DNA of 64,000 nucleotides. Source: Azospirillum thermophilum (GTDB taxonomy: Bacteria > Pseudomonadota > Alphaproteobacteria > Azospirillales > Azospirillaceae). Location: contig NZ_CP029356.1 of assembly GCF_003130795.1 (NCBI RefSeq), forward strand, positions 62,001-126,000, read 5' to 3'. Position 1 is the stretch's first letter; each line of letters opens with the position of its first letter. Under the pieces are notes generated by a model that was given only the letters and a program-made list of their open reading frames with translations, made no database searches and was not told the origin of the DNA. Both the position numbers and the translations under genes were made by a program. This document shows, one piece after another, positions 34,562 through 43,094 of the stretch.

Positions 34562-34791
34562 ACCTCGACGTCGAGGAACATGCCGCGGCGGTAGTTGCGC
34601 GGCAGGGTCAGCACCCCGTTGACCACCAGGGCGGCCAGTTCACGCAGGCTGGGAATGCGCTGGCGCCGCTGCCCGACCGCCCCGGCCCGGCTGCCGGAGC
34701 CCATCTTCGCCGATGCGCCGATCCGCCCGCCGCCGAGGTCGGAGCGGATCGGTTCGTTGGAGCGGTCACCAGTGGGGCGTGTCTCGACCAT
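34558..34791 (-). CDS. small hypothetical protein
   Basis: 77 residues, basic and partly low-complexity (DLGGGRIGASAKMGSGSRAG), ending in a more regular segment (IPSLRELAALVVNGVLTLPR, then NYRRGMFLDVEV). Its stop overlaps the stop of the GT2 gene by 4 nt, tail to tail. The start is uncertain (34791 or 34848) with no good SD, so it is only moderately supported. The DnaA-box-like cluster lies upstream of it. Confidence 0.35.
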   Translation of the reverse strand: MVETRPTGDRSNEPIRSDLGGGRIGASAKMGSGSRAGAVGQRRQRIPSLRELAALVVNGVLTLPRNYRRGMFLDVEV

Positions 34792-34863
34792 GGACAGGGA
34801 TTTACCATAAAATCCGGCTTTCGGGCAAGGGGGGCGCACCTGCGTCAACCGCCTTGACCGAAG

Positions 34864-34897
34864 TTATCCACATCGTGGGGGATAAGGCCGTGGATAA
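34864..34897. other. cluster of three DnaA-box-like sites
   Basis: TTATCCACA on the plus strand (34864-34872, a perfect consensus DnaA box), then two on the minus strand at even spacing: TTATCCCCC (34877-34885) and TTATCCACG (34889-34897, one mismatch). The second and third are 12 bp apart. The flanking sequence is somewhat less GC-rich (a TTTACCATAAAAT stretch at 34801-34813). This could be a DnaA titration or regulatory site, or part of a replication origin. No dnaA, repABC, hemE or parAB gene is nearby, so I do not call it oriC. It occupies the 301-bp gap before the epimerase gene. Confidence 0.45.
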
Positions 34898-35092
34898 GCC
34901 TGTTGAACAAGGGACGTTTCCTATCCGGAACCGGATCGCCGTTTCGCTCGACCGATTCGGTCGGGGGTCATCCCTTCGGCGGGACCGCGCCCCCTCCGCC
35001 GGGGCCTCTCTCACCCCATAAGATGGTCTGGCCCGGCCGCGTCCGGATGCGGAGGATCGGGACACACATCCTCTGCCCGAAAGACCGGCGTC

Positions 35093-36025
35093 ATGGCCCG
35101 TTACCTCGTCACCGGCGGCTGCGGCTTCATCGGCTCCCATCTCGCGGACCGGCTGATCGCCGAGGGGCACCGCGTCACCCTCCTCGACAACCTGTCGGGC
35201 GGCCGGCTGCAGAACAAGCCCGCGGCGGCGGAGCTGGTGGTGGGCGACGTCGCCGATCCCGACGCCGTGCGGCAGGCGGCCGAGGGGGTGGACGGCATCT
35301 TCCACCTGGCGGCCGTCGCCTCGGTCCAGCGGTCGCGGGAGCTTTGGGCGGAAACCCACCGCAGCAACCTGCTGGGCACCGTCACGGTGTTCGAGGCGGC
35401 GCGCGAGGCCGGGCGGGACGGCGGGCCGGTGCCGGTGATCTACGCCTCCTCCGCCGCGGTCTATGGCGACAGCCGCGCCACTCCCCTGCGCGAGGACGCG
35501 GCGCCGCGCCCGCTCTCGGCCTATGGCGTCGACAAGCTGGGCTGCGAGCTGCACGGCCGGATCGCCTGGACCATCCAGGGCGTGCCCACCGTCGGCTTCC
35601 GCCTCTTCAACGTCTACGGGCCGCGGCAGGACCCGATGTCGCCCTATTCCGGCGTCATCTCCATCTTCGCCCGCCGCGTCGCCCGCGGCGAGGGGGTGGA
35701 GATTCACGGCGACGGGGCGCAGGTGCGCGACTTCGTCTTCGTCGACGACGTGGTGCGGATCCTGGCGCTGGCGATGGAGCGGCGGATGCTGGGCGCCCAG
35801 GTCTTCAACCTCTGCACCGGACGGCCGACCTCGCTGCTGATGCTGCTGGAGGTGCTGCAGGAACTGTGCGGCAGCCGCGTCCCCCGCCGCCATGTCGCGG
35901 CGCGGGCCGGCGACATCCGCGTGTCGATCGGCGATCCGTCGCTCCTGCGCACCGTCTTCGGCACCGCCTGCCGGGTGGGGCTGCTGCAGGGCCTGAGCGC
36001 CACGCTGACCGGCGGGATGCCGTGA
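35093..36025 (+). CDS. NAD-dependent sugar-nucleotide epimerase/dehydratase (extended SDR, GalE-like)
   Basis: 310 residues with the Rossmann motif GGCGFIGSHL (Gly8-Gly14), the catalytic pair in SAYGVDK (Tyr144, Lys148), and the substrate Ser in IYASSAAVYGDS. RLFNVYGPRQDPMSPYSGVI and DGAQVRDFVFVDDVVRI are typical of UDP-glucose or UDP-GlcNAc 4-epimerases (GalE/WbpP group). It should supply an activated sugar for a nearby transferase. A few bases separate it from the HNH gene and no operon partner is firm. It starts with ATG at 35093 after a 301-bp gap. Confidence 0.88.
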   Translation: MARYLVTGGCGFIGSHLADRLIAEGHRVTLLDNLSGGRLQNKPAAAELVVGDVADPDAVRQAAEGVDGIFHLAAVASVQRSRELWAETHRSNLLGTVTVFEAAREAGRDGGPVPVIYASSAAVYGDSRATPLREDAAPRPLSAYGVDKLGCELHGRIAWTIQGVPTVGFRLFNVYGPRQDPMSPYSGVISIFARRVARGEGVEIHGDGAQVRDFVFVDDVVRILALAMERRMLGAQVFNLCTGRPTSLLMLLEVLQELCGSRVPRRHVAARAGDIRVSIGDPSLLRTVFGTACRVGLLQGLSATLTGGMP

Positions 36026-36107
36026 CCTTTGCCGTCCACCGATTGCCGGGACGCCCGCCTGCCGCCATAACTGTGCCGTCTTGAGCGGGACCGGAGGGAG
36101 AGGGAAG

Positions 36108-36887
36108 ATGAACCAGCGTTGGGGGCGGCCGCCCGGGGCGCGGCGTGGCGGGAGGATGCCGCTCGGCTGGCTGCTCGCCGTCCTGGCCGTGCTCGGCGCC
36201 CTGGCGCTGGCGGAGCGCCTCGATCTCCTCCCCGCCGGCACGCTCGACGGGCTGCCGGGCATCAAGGAGACGTCACGGACCGCCCGCCACGCGCCGCCGC
36301 CGCGCCCGCTGCCCCACACCGGCCAGGCCATCGACTATGCCCGGCTGCAGTCCGTGCTGGACGGCATCCGGGTGGAGCCCGAGCGCAGCCGCGGCTACCA
36401 GCGCGAGGACTGGCCGCACTGGCTCGCCTCCGACAAGAGCTGCCTGAACACCCGCGAGCAGGTGCTGATCCGCGACTCCACCGTTCCGGCCAGGCTCTCG
36501 GCCAACGGGTGCGGCGTCCTCGCCGGCCGCTGGCTCGACCCCTATACCGGCGAGACCTTCACCGACCCCAAGGAGGTCGACGTCGATCATCGTGTCCCCC
36601 TGCAGGAGGCGCACAACAGCGGCGGCTTCGAGTGGAGCCGCGAGCGCCGGGCCGCCTTCGCCAACGACCTGACCGACCCGCAGACCCTGGTCGCCGTCAG
36701 CCGCGAGGCGAACCGGGCCAAGGGCTCCAAGGGACCGGAGGAGTGGCTGCCGCCCAAGCGGGACGAAATCTGCCCCTACGTCGCCTCCTGGATCGGCGTG
36801 AAGGCGCGCTGGGGCCTGACGATGGACGAGCGCGAACGGGTGACGGTCGGCAACATCCTGGCGGAATGCCGGAGCCTGGCGCGCTGA
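36108..36887 (+). CDS. secreted or membrane-anchored HNH nuclease-like protein (DUF1524 type)
   Basis: 259 residues. A hydrophobic N-terminal helix (LGWLLAVLAVLGALALAERL) anchors or exports the protein. The C-terminal domain is of the HNH/GmrSD-like DUF1524 type seen in extracellular nucleases: VDVDHRVPLQEAHNSGG carries the DH metal/catalytic pair, and LVAVSREANRAKGSKGPEEW supplies the Asn and Lys of the second half. It probably cleaves DNA outside the cytoplasm for nutrition or defence; the role is inferred. The start has a strong GGAGGGAGAGGGAAG leader. It follows the epimerase by 82 bp. Confidence 0.8.
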   Translation: MNQRWGRPPGARRGGRMPLGWLLAVLAVLGALALAERLDLLPAGTLDGLPGIKETSRTARHAPPPRPLPHTGQAIDYARLQSVLDGIRVEPERSRGYQREDWPHWLASDKSCLNTREQVLIRDSTVPARLSANGCGVLAGRWLDPYTGETFTDPKEVDVDHRVPLQEAHNSGGFEWSRERRAAFANDLTDPQTLVAVSREANRAKGSKGPEEWLPPKRDEICPYVASWIGVKARWGLTMDERERVTVGNILAECRSLAR

Positions 36888-37062
36888 ATGGCAGCAGGTG
36901 CCATGCCGGTCATCTCGACGTCGGGCCGGCAGCGGGGCCGGAACCGATCCACCGGGGCGACCTCGGTATGAAAAAAGTTTAATCCTGCGTCGCCTTCCTC
37001 CCGGCAAAAAAGAGTTATACCAATCGGCATAGGTATTACCACTTGCCGGATGATCTGGTTTC

Positions 37063-38301
37063 ATGCCTGTCGGACCAGCCTGCGCGCAGCATGGCCGCCC
37101 CGATGGACGCCCCGATGGGCGCCCCGGTGGGCGCTGGGCGGCCTGGAAGGGCGCGCTCGGCGCCTGGGGCGTTTTCGCCATCGTCATGGCCGTGATGGCC
37201 GTCCAGCGGCCGGGCCGACCGATCACCTACGTCTATCGCAACGCGTCGATCGACTGGTGGTCCTCGGTCCCCGTCTATACCGAGGGCATCCACGGCTTCC
37301 TCTATTTCCCGTCGAGCGCCGTGCTGTTCGGCCCGCTGGCCCATCTCCCGCTGGCGCTGTGCGATCAGGTCTGGCGCCTGCTGATCCTCGCCGCCTTCAC
37401 CAGCGCGGTGGTGCGCGCGGTGACGCTGATGCGGCCGGACTCGCGACTGCCCGTCGCCGCCTGGGTGCTGGCCCTGGTCATCCCGACCGCCTCGATCAAC
37501 CTGCTGCGCGGCCAGTGCGAGATGATGATGCTGGCGCTGCTGATGCACGCGGCCATCGACCTCGCGGCCGGCCGTGACCGGCGGGGCGGCGCCCTCCTGG
37601 CGCTGACCGTCGCGCTGAAGCCGCTGGCCCTGGTGCCCGCCCTGCTGTTCTTCGTCATCCGGCCGGGGGTCCGGCTGCCGCTGATCGTCGGCGGACTGCT
37701 TGCCGCCGCCCTGCCCTTCCTGCATCCCGACCCCGCCTACGTCGCCGGCCAGTATGCGGCGATGCTGGGCAAGCTGACGACCGCCGCCGCCCCGGACCGC
37801 GGCCGCTGGTTCGATCTGGCGCGGCTGCTCTGCGCCATGGGTCTGTCGCCCGACTACGCCGCCATGACGGCGGTGCGGATGGCCGCCGCGCTCGCCACCC
37901 TGGCGCTGGCCCTCCTGTCGGCGCGACGGCTGAACCGGCCGACCGCGGCCTTCGTCACGCTGATGCTGGCGGTCTGGTACCTCGTCCTCTTCAACCCGCG
38001 CACGGAGGAAGGCTCGTACCTGAACGTCGCGGTCCTGCTGGCGCTCGCCCTGTTCGTCGAGCACCGGCGCAACCCGCACTCCCTGCTGCCGCTGCTGCTG
38101 GCCGGCGGCCTCCTCGGGCTGGGCGCGCATTTCTACGGCGACTGGGTCTACCGGCCGACCCAGATGTGGCTGAAGCAGGCGGTGACCCTGGTCTTCTACG
38201 GCTACATCCTGCAGATCATCGCGACGCGCCGGACCCTGTTCGACCCGACGCCCGGGGCGATGCCGAAGCCGCCGCTCGCCCCCCAGCCGAGTTCCGCCTG
38301 A
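37063..38301 (+). CDS. GT87/DUF2029 family polyprenol-phosphate-dependent mannosyltransferase-like membrane protein
   Basis: 412 residues with about ten membrane helices. The pattern of WWSSVPVYTEGIHGFLYFPS, VLFGPLAHLPLALCDQVWRL and a repeated hydrophobic core with LVLFNPRTEEGSYLNVAVLL is that of DUF2029 (GT87), GT-C enzymes using lipid-linked sugars in the periplasm. The N-terminus before the first helix is a hydrophilic Arg-Pro-Asp-Gly repeat (RPDGRPDGRPGGR) coded by 12-bp tandem repeats, so the true start could be downstream; no good SD supports 37063. The 175-bp upstream gap contains A-rich stretches and a GTTATACC/GGTATTACC-type inverted repeat near 37013-37038. Confidence 0.75.
   Translation: MPVGPACAQHGRPDGRPDGRPGGRWAAWKGALGAWGVFAIVMAVMAVQRPGRPITYVYRNASIDWWSSVPVYTEGIHGFLYFPSSAVLFGPLAHLPLALCDQVWRLLILAAFTSAVVRAVTLMRPDSRLPVAAWVLALVIPTASINLLRGQCEMMMLALLMHAAIDLAAGRDRRGGALLALTVALKPLALVPALLFFVIRPGVRLPLIVGGLLAAALPFLHPDPAYVAGQYAAMLGKLTTAAAPDRGRWFDLARLLCAMGLSPDYAAMTAVRMAAALATLALALLSARRLNRPTAAFVTLMLAVWYLVLFNPRTEEGSYLNVAVLLALALFVEHRRNPHSLLPLLLAGGLLGLGAHFYGDWVYRPTQMWLKQAVTLVFYGYILQIIATRRTLFDPTPGAMPKPPLAPQPSSA
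37093..37128 (+). repeat. three 12-bp tandem repeats at the start of the GT87 gene
   Basis: Imperfect copies of GGMCGCCCCGAT at 37093, 37105 and 37117, encoding the Arg-Pro-Asp-Gly tetrapeptide. As 12 bp is a multiple of three, copy-number change would lengthen the N-terminus without shifting frame. Confidence 0.6.
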
Positions 38302-38331
38302 CGGGCCGCCTCCGGTCCGTCCGGGCTCCGC

Positions 38332-39030
38332 TCAGGCGCTTCCCTGGACCGGCATCCCCTCCAGGCCGTCCCGGCGGGCGCGGACCGAGGAGAGCGTCAG
38401 CCCGTGCCAGAACAGGTCGAGCAGCGCGGCCGGCGCCGTCCCCTGCTCGTGGCCGGGCATGGCGACCATGCTGGCGGCATGGCCGAGCGCCGCTCCGGCG
38501 GCGTTGACGCTGCGCTCCGCCGCCGCACCGATCATGGCGAGCGTCCGCGCCAGGGCCGCGGCGTCGAACCGCAGGGCGGCCGGCACCACCGTCAGTTCCG
38601 CCGCCGTGCCGCGCAGGCGCCCCACCGCGATGTAGGCGTCGAGCAGGTCCGGCCGCTCCTCCGGCCGCAGGATGGCGGCGACGATGCGGTTGCCGGTCAG
38701 CGGGCCGGTGCCGTCGAACTCGAACATCACCGCCCGCTCGGCCTGCCGGGCGCGGGCCAGCAGCCCGACCCGCCCGGTCAGCGGCGCTGCGGACTGCCGG
38801 GCCGCCTCGTCGAACAGGTCCGGCCGGCTGCCGCCCTCGCTGAAGACCAGCAGGGGCGCCTCCGCCGCCGCCGCATGGGCCAGCAGCCGGGCCAGCCGCT
38901 CCAGCGGCTCCCCCGTCCCGGCCATCGCCGCCTCGTCCGCCCGCTGCGCGGCCTCCGCCGCGGCGTCGGCCTCCAGCAAAGCGGCCCCCCGGCGCAGCAT
39001 GGCTTCGGCAAAGCTGATTTCGGTGTCCAT
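38332..39030 (-). CDS. hypothetical protein
   Basis: 232 residues, not recognised. Alanine-rich and helical; the middle has APLLVFSEGGSRPDLFDEAA and AVMFEFDGTGPLTGNRIVAA. The end runs GLTLSSVRARRDGLEGMPVQ. No signal peptide or membrane helix. The ATG at 39030 has GGGAGG 7 nt upstream. It ends close to the convergent GT87 stop and lies 61 bp after cydB on the same strand, so it could be cotranscribed with cydAB. Confidence 0.6.
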   Translation of the reverse strand: MDTEISFAEAMLRRGAALLEADAAAEAAQRADEAAMAGTGEPLERLARLLAHAAAAEAPLLVFSEGGSRPDLFDEAARQSAAPLTGRVGLLARARQAERAVMFEFDGTGPLTGNRIVAAILRPEERPDLLDAYIAVGRLRGTAAELTVVPAALRFDAAALARTLAMIGAAAERSVNAAGAALGHAASMVAMPGHEQGTAPAALLDLFWHGLTLSSVRARRDGLEGMPVQGSA

Positions 39031-39091
39031 GATGCGCCCTCCCGCTTCCGGCCTGTCGGAGTGCATGTTTAGGACGCCGCGCCCGGCCGGC

Positions 39092-40108
39092 TCAATGATA
39101 ACCGAAGGCGCCGGTCACCTTGCCCCGGAACACCCAGTAGGAATAGGCGGTGTAGCCGAGGATCGCCGGGATCAGGAAGGCCATGCCGACCAGCAGGAAG
39201 ACCTGCGTCTCCGGCGGGGCGGCAGCCTGCCAGACCGTCACCGACGGCGGGATCAGGTTCGGCCACAGGCTGATCGCCAGCCCCAGGTAGGACAGGCCGA
39301 ACAGCGCCATCGACAGCACGAAGGGCATCGCCTCGCGCCCGTTCTCCAGCGACCGCCACAGGGCGAAGGCCAGCAGGGCCGTGACGATCGGCACCGGCGA
39401 CAGGAAGAGGAGGTTCGGCATGGAGAACCAGCGCTGGGCGATCGCCGGCTCGATCAGCGGGGTCCACAGGCTGACCGCCGCCACGGAGATCAGCACGATG
39501 ACCAGCAGCCGCTCCGCCATGCGGTAGCACCAGTCCTGCAGCCGGCCGCTGGTCCGCCAGATCAGCCAGGTGGCGCCGAGCAGCGCATAGCCGCCGACCA
39601 GCGACAGGCCGCAGAACAGGCTGAAGGGCGTCAGCCAGTGCAGCATGCCGCCGGCATAGTTCCGCCCCTCCACCGGGATGCCCTGGATGAAGCTGCCGAG
39701 CATCACCCCCTGCGCGAAGGTGGCGAGCAGCGAGCCGAGGAAGAAGGAGCGGTTCCACCAATATTGCCGGGTCCGCGCCTTGAAGCGGAACTCGAACGCC
39801 ACCCCGCGGAAGATCAGGGCGATCAGCATCACCAGCAGCGGCAGGTACATGGCCGGCAGCACCACCGCATAGGCGATGGGGAAGGCGGCGAACAGCCCCG
39901 CCCCGCCGAGGATCAGCCACGTCTCGTTGAAGTCCCAGATCGGCGCCACCGAGTTCATCATGGTGTCGCGGTCCTCCTCCGTCGGGGCGAGCGGATAGAG
40001 GATCCCGATGCCGAGGTCGAAGCCGTCCATCAGCACATACATGAAGACGGCGAATCCGACGATCCCGACCCAGGCGAAGGTCAGCCAGCTTTCGATCATG
40101 TCCGTCAC
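39092..40108 (-). CDS. cydB: cytochrome bd-type ubiquinol oxidase subunit II
   Basis: 338 residues with about eight membrane helices. WVGIVGFAVFMYVLMDGFDL then GIGILYP, NSVAPIWDFNETWLILGGAG and FRGVAFEFRFKARTRQYWWN are the conserved CydB blocks. Together with CydA it reduces O2 to water with quinol electrons without pumping protons. It overlaps cydA by 4 nt; ATG at 40108 or 40099. No cydX-like small frame follows. Confidence 0.95.
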   Translation of the reverse strand: MTDMIESWLTFAWVGIVGFAVFMYVLMDGFDLGIGILYPLAPTEEDRDTMMNSVAPIWDFNETWLILGGAGLFAAFPIAYAVVLPAMYLPLLVMLIALIFRGVAFEFRFKARTRQYWWNRSFFLGSLLATFAQGVMLGSFIQGIPVEGRNYAGGMLHWLTPFSLFCGLSLVGGYALLGATWLIWRTSGRLQDWCYRMAERLLVIVLISVAAVSLWTPLIEPAIAQRWFSMPNLLFLSPVPIVTALLAFALWRSLENGREAMPFVLSMALFGLSYLGLAISLWPNLIPPSVTVWQAAAPPETQVFLLVGMAFLIPAILGYTAYSYWVFRGKVTGAFGYH

Positions 40109-41523
40109 TCCGCCGGGCTGGAGGGGGATTCGAGCGATTCATTGGGCAGCGACAGCGGCCGCTTGGGCCGCAGCGCCTCCTGCCGGGCCTGATGGGTCTG
40201 CTCCCGCGGCTCGTCCTGCGGCCCGATCCGCAGCAGCCGCACCAGATAGAAGGTCCCGGCGCTGTAGATGATCGCGTAGACGATGACGAAGGTCAGCAGC
40301 GAGACCAGCGCCGCCACTCCGGTCAGGCTCGGCGTCACCCCGTCGGCCGTGCGCATGAGGCCGTAGACGACCCACGGCTGCCGGCCGATCTCCGTGGTGA
40401 ACCAGCCGGCCAGGATGGCGACGAAGCCGATCGGCATGCAGCCGACCAGACCCCAGTGGAACCAGCCCGGCCGGTAGAGCCGGCCGCTGAAGCGCAGCAC
40501 CAGATGCACCACCGCCACCGCCAGCATCAGCAGCCCGATGCCGACCATCAGGCGGAAGGTCCAGAAGATGATGACGGGCGACGGCCGGTCGTCCTTCGGG
40601 AACTGCTTCAGCCCCGGCACGGCGCCGTCGATGTCGTGGGTCAGGATCAGGCTGGACAGGCCGGGCAGCCCGATTTCCCAATGGTTCGTCTCCGCCTCCT
40701 CGTCCGGGATGGCGAAGAGGACCAGCGGCGCCCGCGGGCCGCCCTCCCAGCTCCCTTCCATGGCGGCGATCTTCGCCGGCTGATGCTCCAGCGTGTTCAG
40801 TCCGTGCAGGTCGCCGAGGAAGATCTGCAGCGGCGCCAGCACGGTGATCATGCCCAGCGCCATGCTCAGCCCGACCCGCGCATGGTCGTAATGGCGCCGC
40901 CGCAGCAGGTACCAGGCGCTGATCCCCGCCACCACGAAGGAGGTGGTGAGGAACATCGCCGTCAGCATGTGGGCGAGGCGGTAGGGAAAGGACGGGTTGA
41001 AGACGACCTGCCACCAGTCGGTGACGAAGGCGCGCCCCTCCCGCATCTCGAACCCCGCCGGCGTCTGCATCCAGCTGTTGGCCGACAGGATCCAGAAGGA
41101 GGACAGCACGGTGCCCAGCGCCACCAGGCAGGCCGCCATGACGTGGATGCCGCGCGGCACGCGGTCGCGGCCGAACAGCATGATGCCGAGGAAGGCGGCC
41201 TCCAGGAAGAAGGCGGTCACCACCTCGTACTGGATCAGCGGCCCCAGCACGTTGCCGACCGTGTCGGACCAGCGGCTCCAGTTGGTGCCGAACTGGTAGG
41301 ACATCACGATGCCCGACACCACCCCCAGCCCGAAGGACAGGGCGAAGATCTTCGTCCAGAACTCCGACAGGCTGCGGTAGAGCCATTTGCCGGTCGCCAG
41401 CCACATTCCTTCCAGAAGCGCGATCCAGCAGGCGAGCCCGACCGTGAAGGATGGAAAGAGGATGTGGAAGGAAATGGTGAAGGCGAACTGGATGCGCGAC
41501 AGCATCAGCGGATCGAGGTCCAT
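40105..41523 (-). CDS. cydA: cytochrome bd-type ubiquinol oxidase subunit I, short-Q-loop (CIO) type
   Basis: 472 residues. RIQFAFTISFHILFPSFTVG carries the His ligand of high-spin haem; GMWLATGKWLYRSLSEFWTK, NSWMQTPAGFEMREGRAFV and KIAAMEGSWEGGPRAPLVLF are CydA blocks, and GRQPWVVYGLMRTADGVTPS is the conserved end of the Q-loop. The Q-loop is short and the N-terminus resembles CioA of Pseudomonas, so this is probably the cyanide-insensitive type used at low oxygen or under stress. The ATG at 41523 has GGGGA 8 nt upstream; the GTG at 41529 is too close to it. First gene of cydAB, with a large hairpin in its leader. Confidence 0.95.
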   Translation of the reverse strand: MDLDPLMLSRIQFAFTISFHILFPSFTVGLACWIALLEGMWLATGKWLYRSLSEFWTKIFALSFGLGVVSGIVMSYQFGTNWSRWSDTVGNVLGPLIQYEVVTAFFLEAAFLGIMLFGRDRVPRGIHVMAACLVALGTVLSSFWILSANSWMQTPAGFEMREGRAFVTDWWQVVFNPSFPYRLAHMLTAMFLTTSFVVAGISAWYLLRRRHYDHARVGLSMALGMITVLAPLQIFLGDLHGLNTLEHQPAKIAAMEGSWEGGPRAPLVLFAIPDEEAETNHWEIGLPGLSSLILTHDIDGAVPGLKQFPKDDRPSPVIIFWTFRLMVGIGLLMLAVAVVHLVLRFSGRLYRPGWFHWGLVGCMPIGFVAILAGWFTTEIGRQPWVVYGLMRTADGVTPSLTGVAALVSLLTFVIVYAIIYSAGTFYLVRLLRIGPQDEPREQTHQARQEALRPKRPLSLPNESLESPSSPAE

Positions 41524-41564
41524 CGCCACGGTCCCCTTTTTGGCGCGAGGTTTCGACGCGAAGA

Positions 41565-41605
41565 CAGGCGCTCCCGGACGCAGTCGCTGCGCGGGAGAGT
41601 GCCTG
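41565..41605 (-). promoter_or_regulatory. long hairpin in the cydA leader
   Basis: CAGGC-G-CTCCCG pairs with CGGGAG-AGT-GCCTG, an 11-bp interrupted stem around about 15 nt, 42-82 nt upstream of the cydA ATG. It may be an mRNA leader structure or a dimer binding site. No FNR-type TTGAT-N4-ATCAA box was seen in the 167-bp gap to marC. The rest of the gap has only a short TTCGT-GT-ACGAA palindrome near 41668-41680. Confidence 0.4.
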
Positions 41606-41690
41606 CCAAACGCCGCGACTCCGGGGGCGGTTCCGCGACCTGTGCTTTAGCGCACGCTAATAAATCGTTCGTGTACGAAGATGTTCGCCG

Positions 41691-42323
41691 TCAGGGATGG
41701 GCGGGCGGGTAGATCGCCGTGATGCCGGAGATCATCGTCTCCGCCGCCAGCGCCGCCAGCACGATGCCCAGCACGCGGCTGACCGTGTGGATGACCGTCC
41801 GCCCCAGCATCCGCCGCACCACGTCGGCGCCCAGCAGCATCAGCGTCACGCTGCCGATCACCACCGCCGCGGCGCCCAGGACGCTCGCCTGCCCGATGAC
41901 CGTGTCGCCCGCCCGGTCCATCAGCAGCAGGATGGAGGTGATGGCGCCGGGGCCGGCGATCAGCGGCACCGCCACCGGGAAGACGGCGAGGTCGTGCGCA
42001 TCCTCGTCGGTCAGGGCGGCCCCGGCGTCGCGCTCCTTGCGCTCGGCCCGCTTGGCGAACAGCATCTCGAAGGCGATCCAGAACAGCAGCGCGCCGCCGG
42101 CGATGCGGAAGGCCGGCATGCCGACCGACAGCGAGCGCAGCACCACGTCCCCGAAATAGGCGAAGAAGACCAGCACCGCGAAGGCGATCGCGGTGCCGCG
42201 CAGCGCGATGATCCGCTTGCGCCGCGCATCGAACCCCTGCGTCAGGGCGATATAGACCGGCACGAGGCCCGGCGGATCGACCACGACGAAGAAGACGATC
42301 AGGTAGCTGATGAAGTCGCTCAC
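41691..42323 (-). CDS. MarC family integral membrane protein
   Basis: 210 residues, six membrane helices in two repeats. The N-terminal FISYLIVFFVVVDPPGLVPV and the repeated block LAVFPVAVPLIAGPGAITSI are the MarC signatures. The family's transport role is unresolved, and it is not in fact responsible for multiple antibiotic resistance. It stands alone between cydA and the DUF2161 gene, with 63 bp upstream. Confidence 0.92.
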   Translation of the reverse strand: MSDFISYLIVFFVVVDPPGLVPVYIALTQGFDARRKRIIALRGTAIAFAVLVFFAYFGDVVLRSLSVGMPAFRIAGGALLFWIAFEMLFAKRAERKERDAGAALTDEDAHDLAVFPVAVPLIAGPGAITSILLLMDRAGDTVIGQASVLGAAAVVIGSVTLMLLGADVVRRMLGRTVIHTVSRVLGIVLAALAAETMISGITAIYPPAHP

Positions 42324-42386
42324 GGGCAGGCGGTCCGGCGGTCGTTGGTGTGGGGTGCCGGATCATAATGCGCGTCCCGCCCGCCG

Positions 42387-43094
42387 TCACGCTTCCGCCG
42401 GCTCCTCCTCGGCGAGGGCATGGGCGAAACTGTCGATCCCCCGCAGCCCCGCCTCGCTCAGCCCGTAGGTGCCGCGCCCCACCCGCTCGAACCAGCCATA
42501 GACGTTGCGTTGCAGGATGGCCGCCACGTCGGCCGGCGCCCCGGCCTTCCGCAATGCCGCGATGGCCAGCGGCCCGCCGCGCAGCAGCCGGGCGATGCGC
42601 AGGGCGTCCTGGCGGTAGGCGGTGACGATGGGCACGCGGGTGGAGCCTCCGCGGTTCGGGTCGCCCGCCCGGCGGGCATGCTCGCCGAGCAGCCGGGTGG
42701 TGCGCTTCCTGTCCTTGCGCGGCGTGTAGGGGACCGGGTCGAGCAGGACCTCGACCCGCCGCGCCTCGGCCCGCGCCGGATCGACCACCAGCAGCCCGAG
42801 GCCGAGCCGCCGGCACAGCTTGCGCACGTCGCTGTCATAGGGCGAGGGGCCGCTCGCCTTGCGCCCCGGCTGCGGCACGGCGAGATAGACCGCGTCGGTC
42901 ACCGCCAGCCGGTCCACCCCCTGCAGCAGCAACTCCAGCGTGAAGCGCTTCTTCAGCTCCACCACCACCAGCGGCTCGCCCGCGCGCACGGCCACGAGGT
43001 CGCAGCCGTGGATCTCGGCCTTCACCTCATAGCCCTGCCCCTCCAGGAAGGCCTTCACCGGGGCATAGAGGTCCGTTTCGGCGGCGATGGTCAA
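42387..43094 (-). CDS. DUF2161 family protein, PD-(D/E)XK nuclease-like
   Basis: 235 residues. The N-terminal third carries a restriction-nuclease-like core: Asp32 in EIHGCDLVAV and Glu46/Lys48 in EPLVVVELKKRF, the D...ExK arrangement of PD-(D/E)XK enzymes. A C-terminal winged-helix-like part (IAALRKAGAPADVAAILQRN, YGWFERVGRGTYGLSEAG) follows. The family is annotated only as putative nuclease. It starts with TTG at 43094, overlapping the ccdB stop by 4 nt (TTGA) with no strong SD of its own, so its translation depends on ccdB. Third gene of ccdA-ccdB-DUF2161. Confidence 0.78.
   Translation of the reverse strand: MTIAAETDLYAPVKAFLEGQGYEVKAEIHGCDLVAVRAGEPLVVVELKKRFTLELLLQGVDRLAVTDAVYLAVPQPGRKASGPSPYDSDVRKLCRRLGLGLLVVDPARAEARRVEVLLDPVPYTPRKDRKRTTRLLGEHARRAGDPNRGGSTRVPIVTAYRQDALRIARLLRGGPLAIAALRKAGAPADVAAILQRNVYGWFERVGRGTYGLSEAGLRGIDSFAHALAEEEPAEA

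Noticed and set aside
34864..34897. Chromosomal oriC
   Set aside because: Only three sites and no dnaA, gidA, hemE, parAB or repABC gene nearby; kept as a DnaA-box cluster only.
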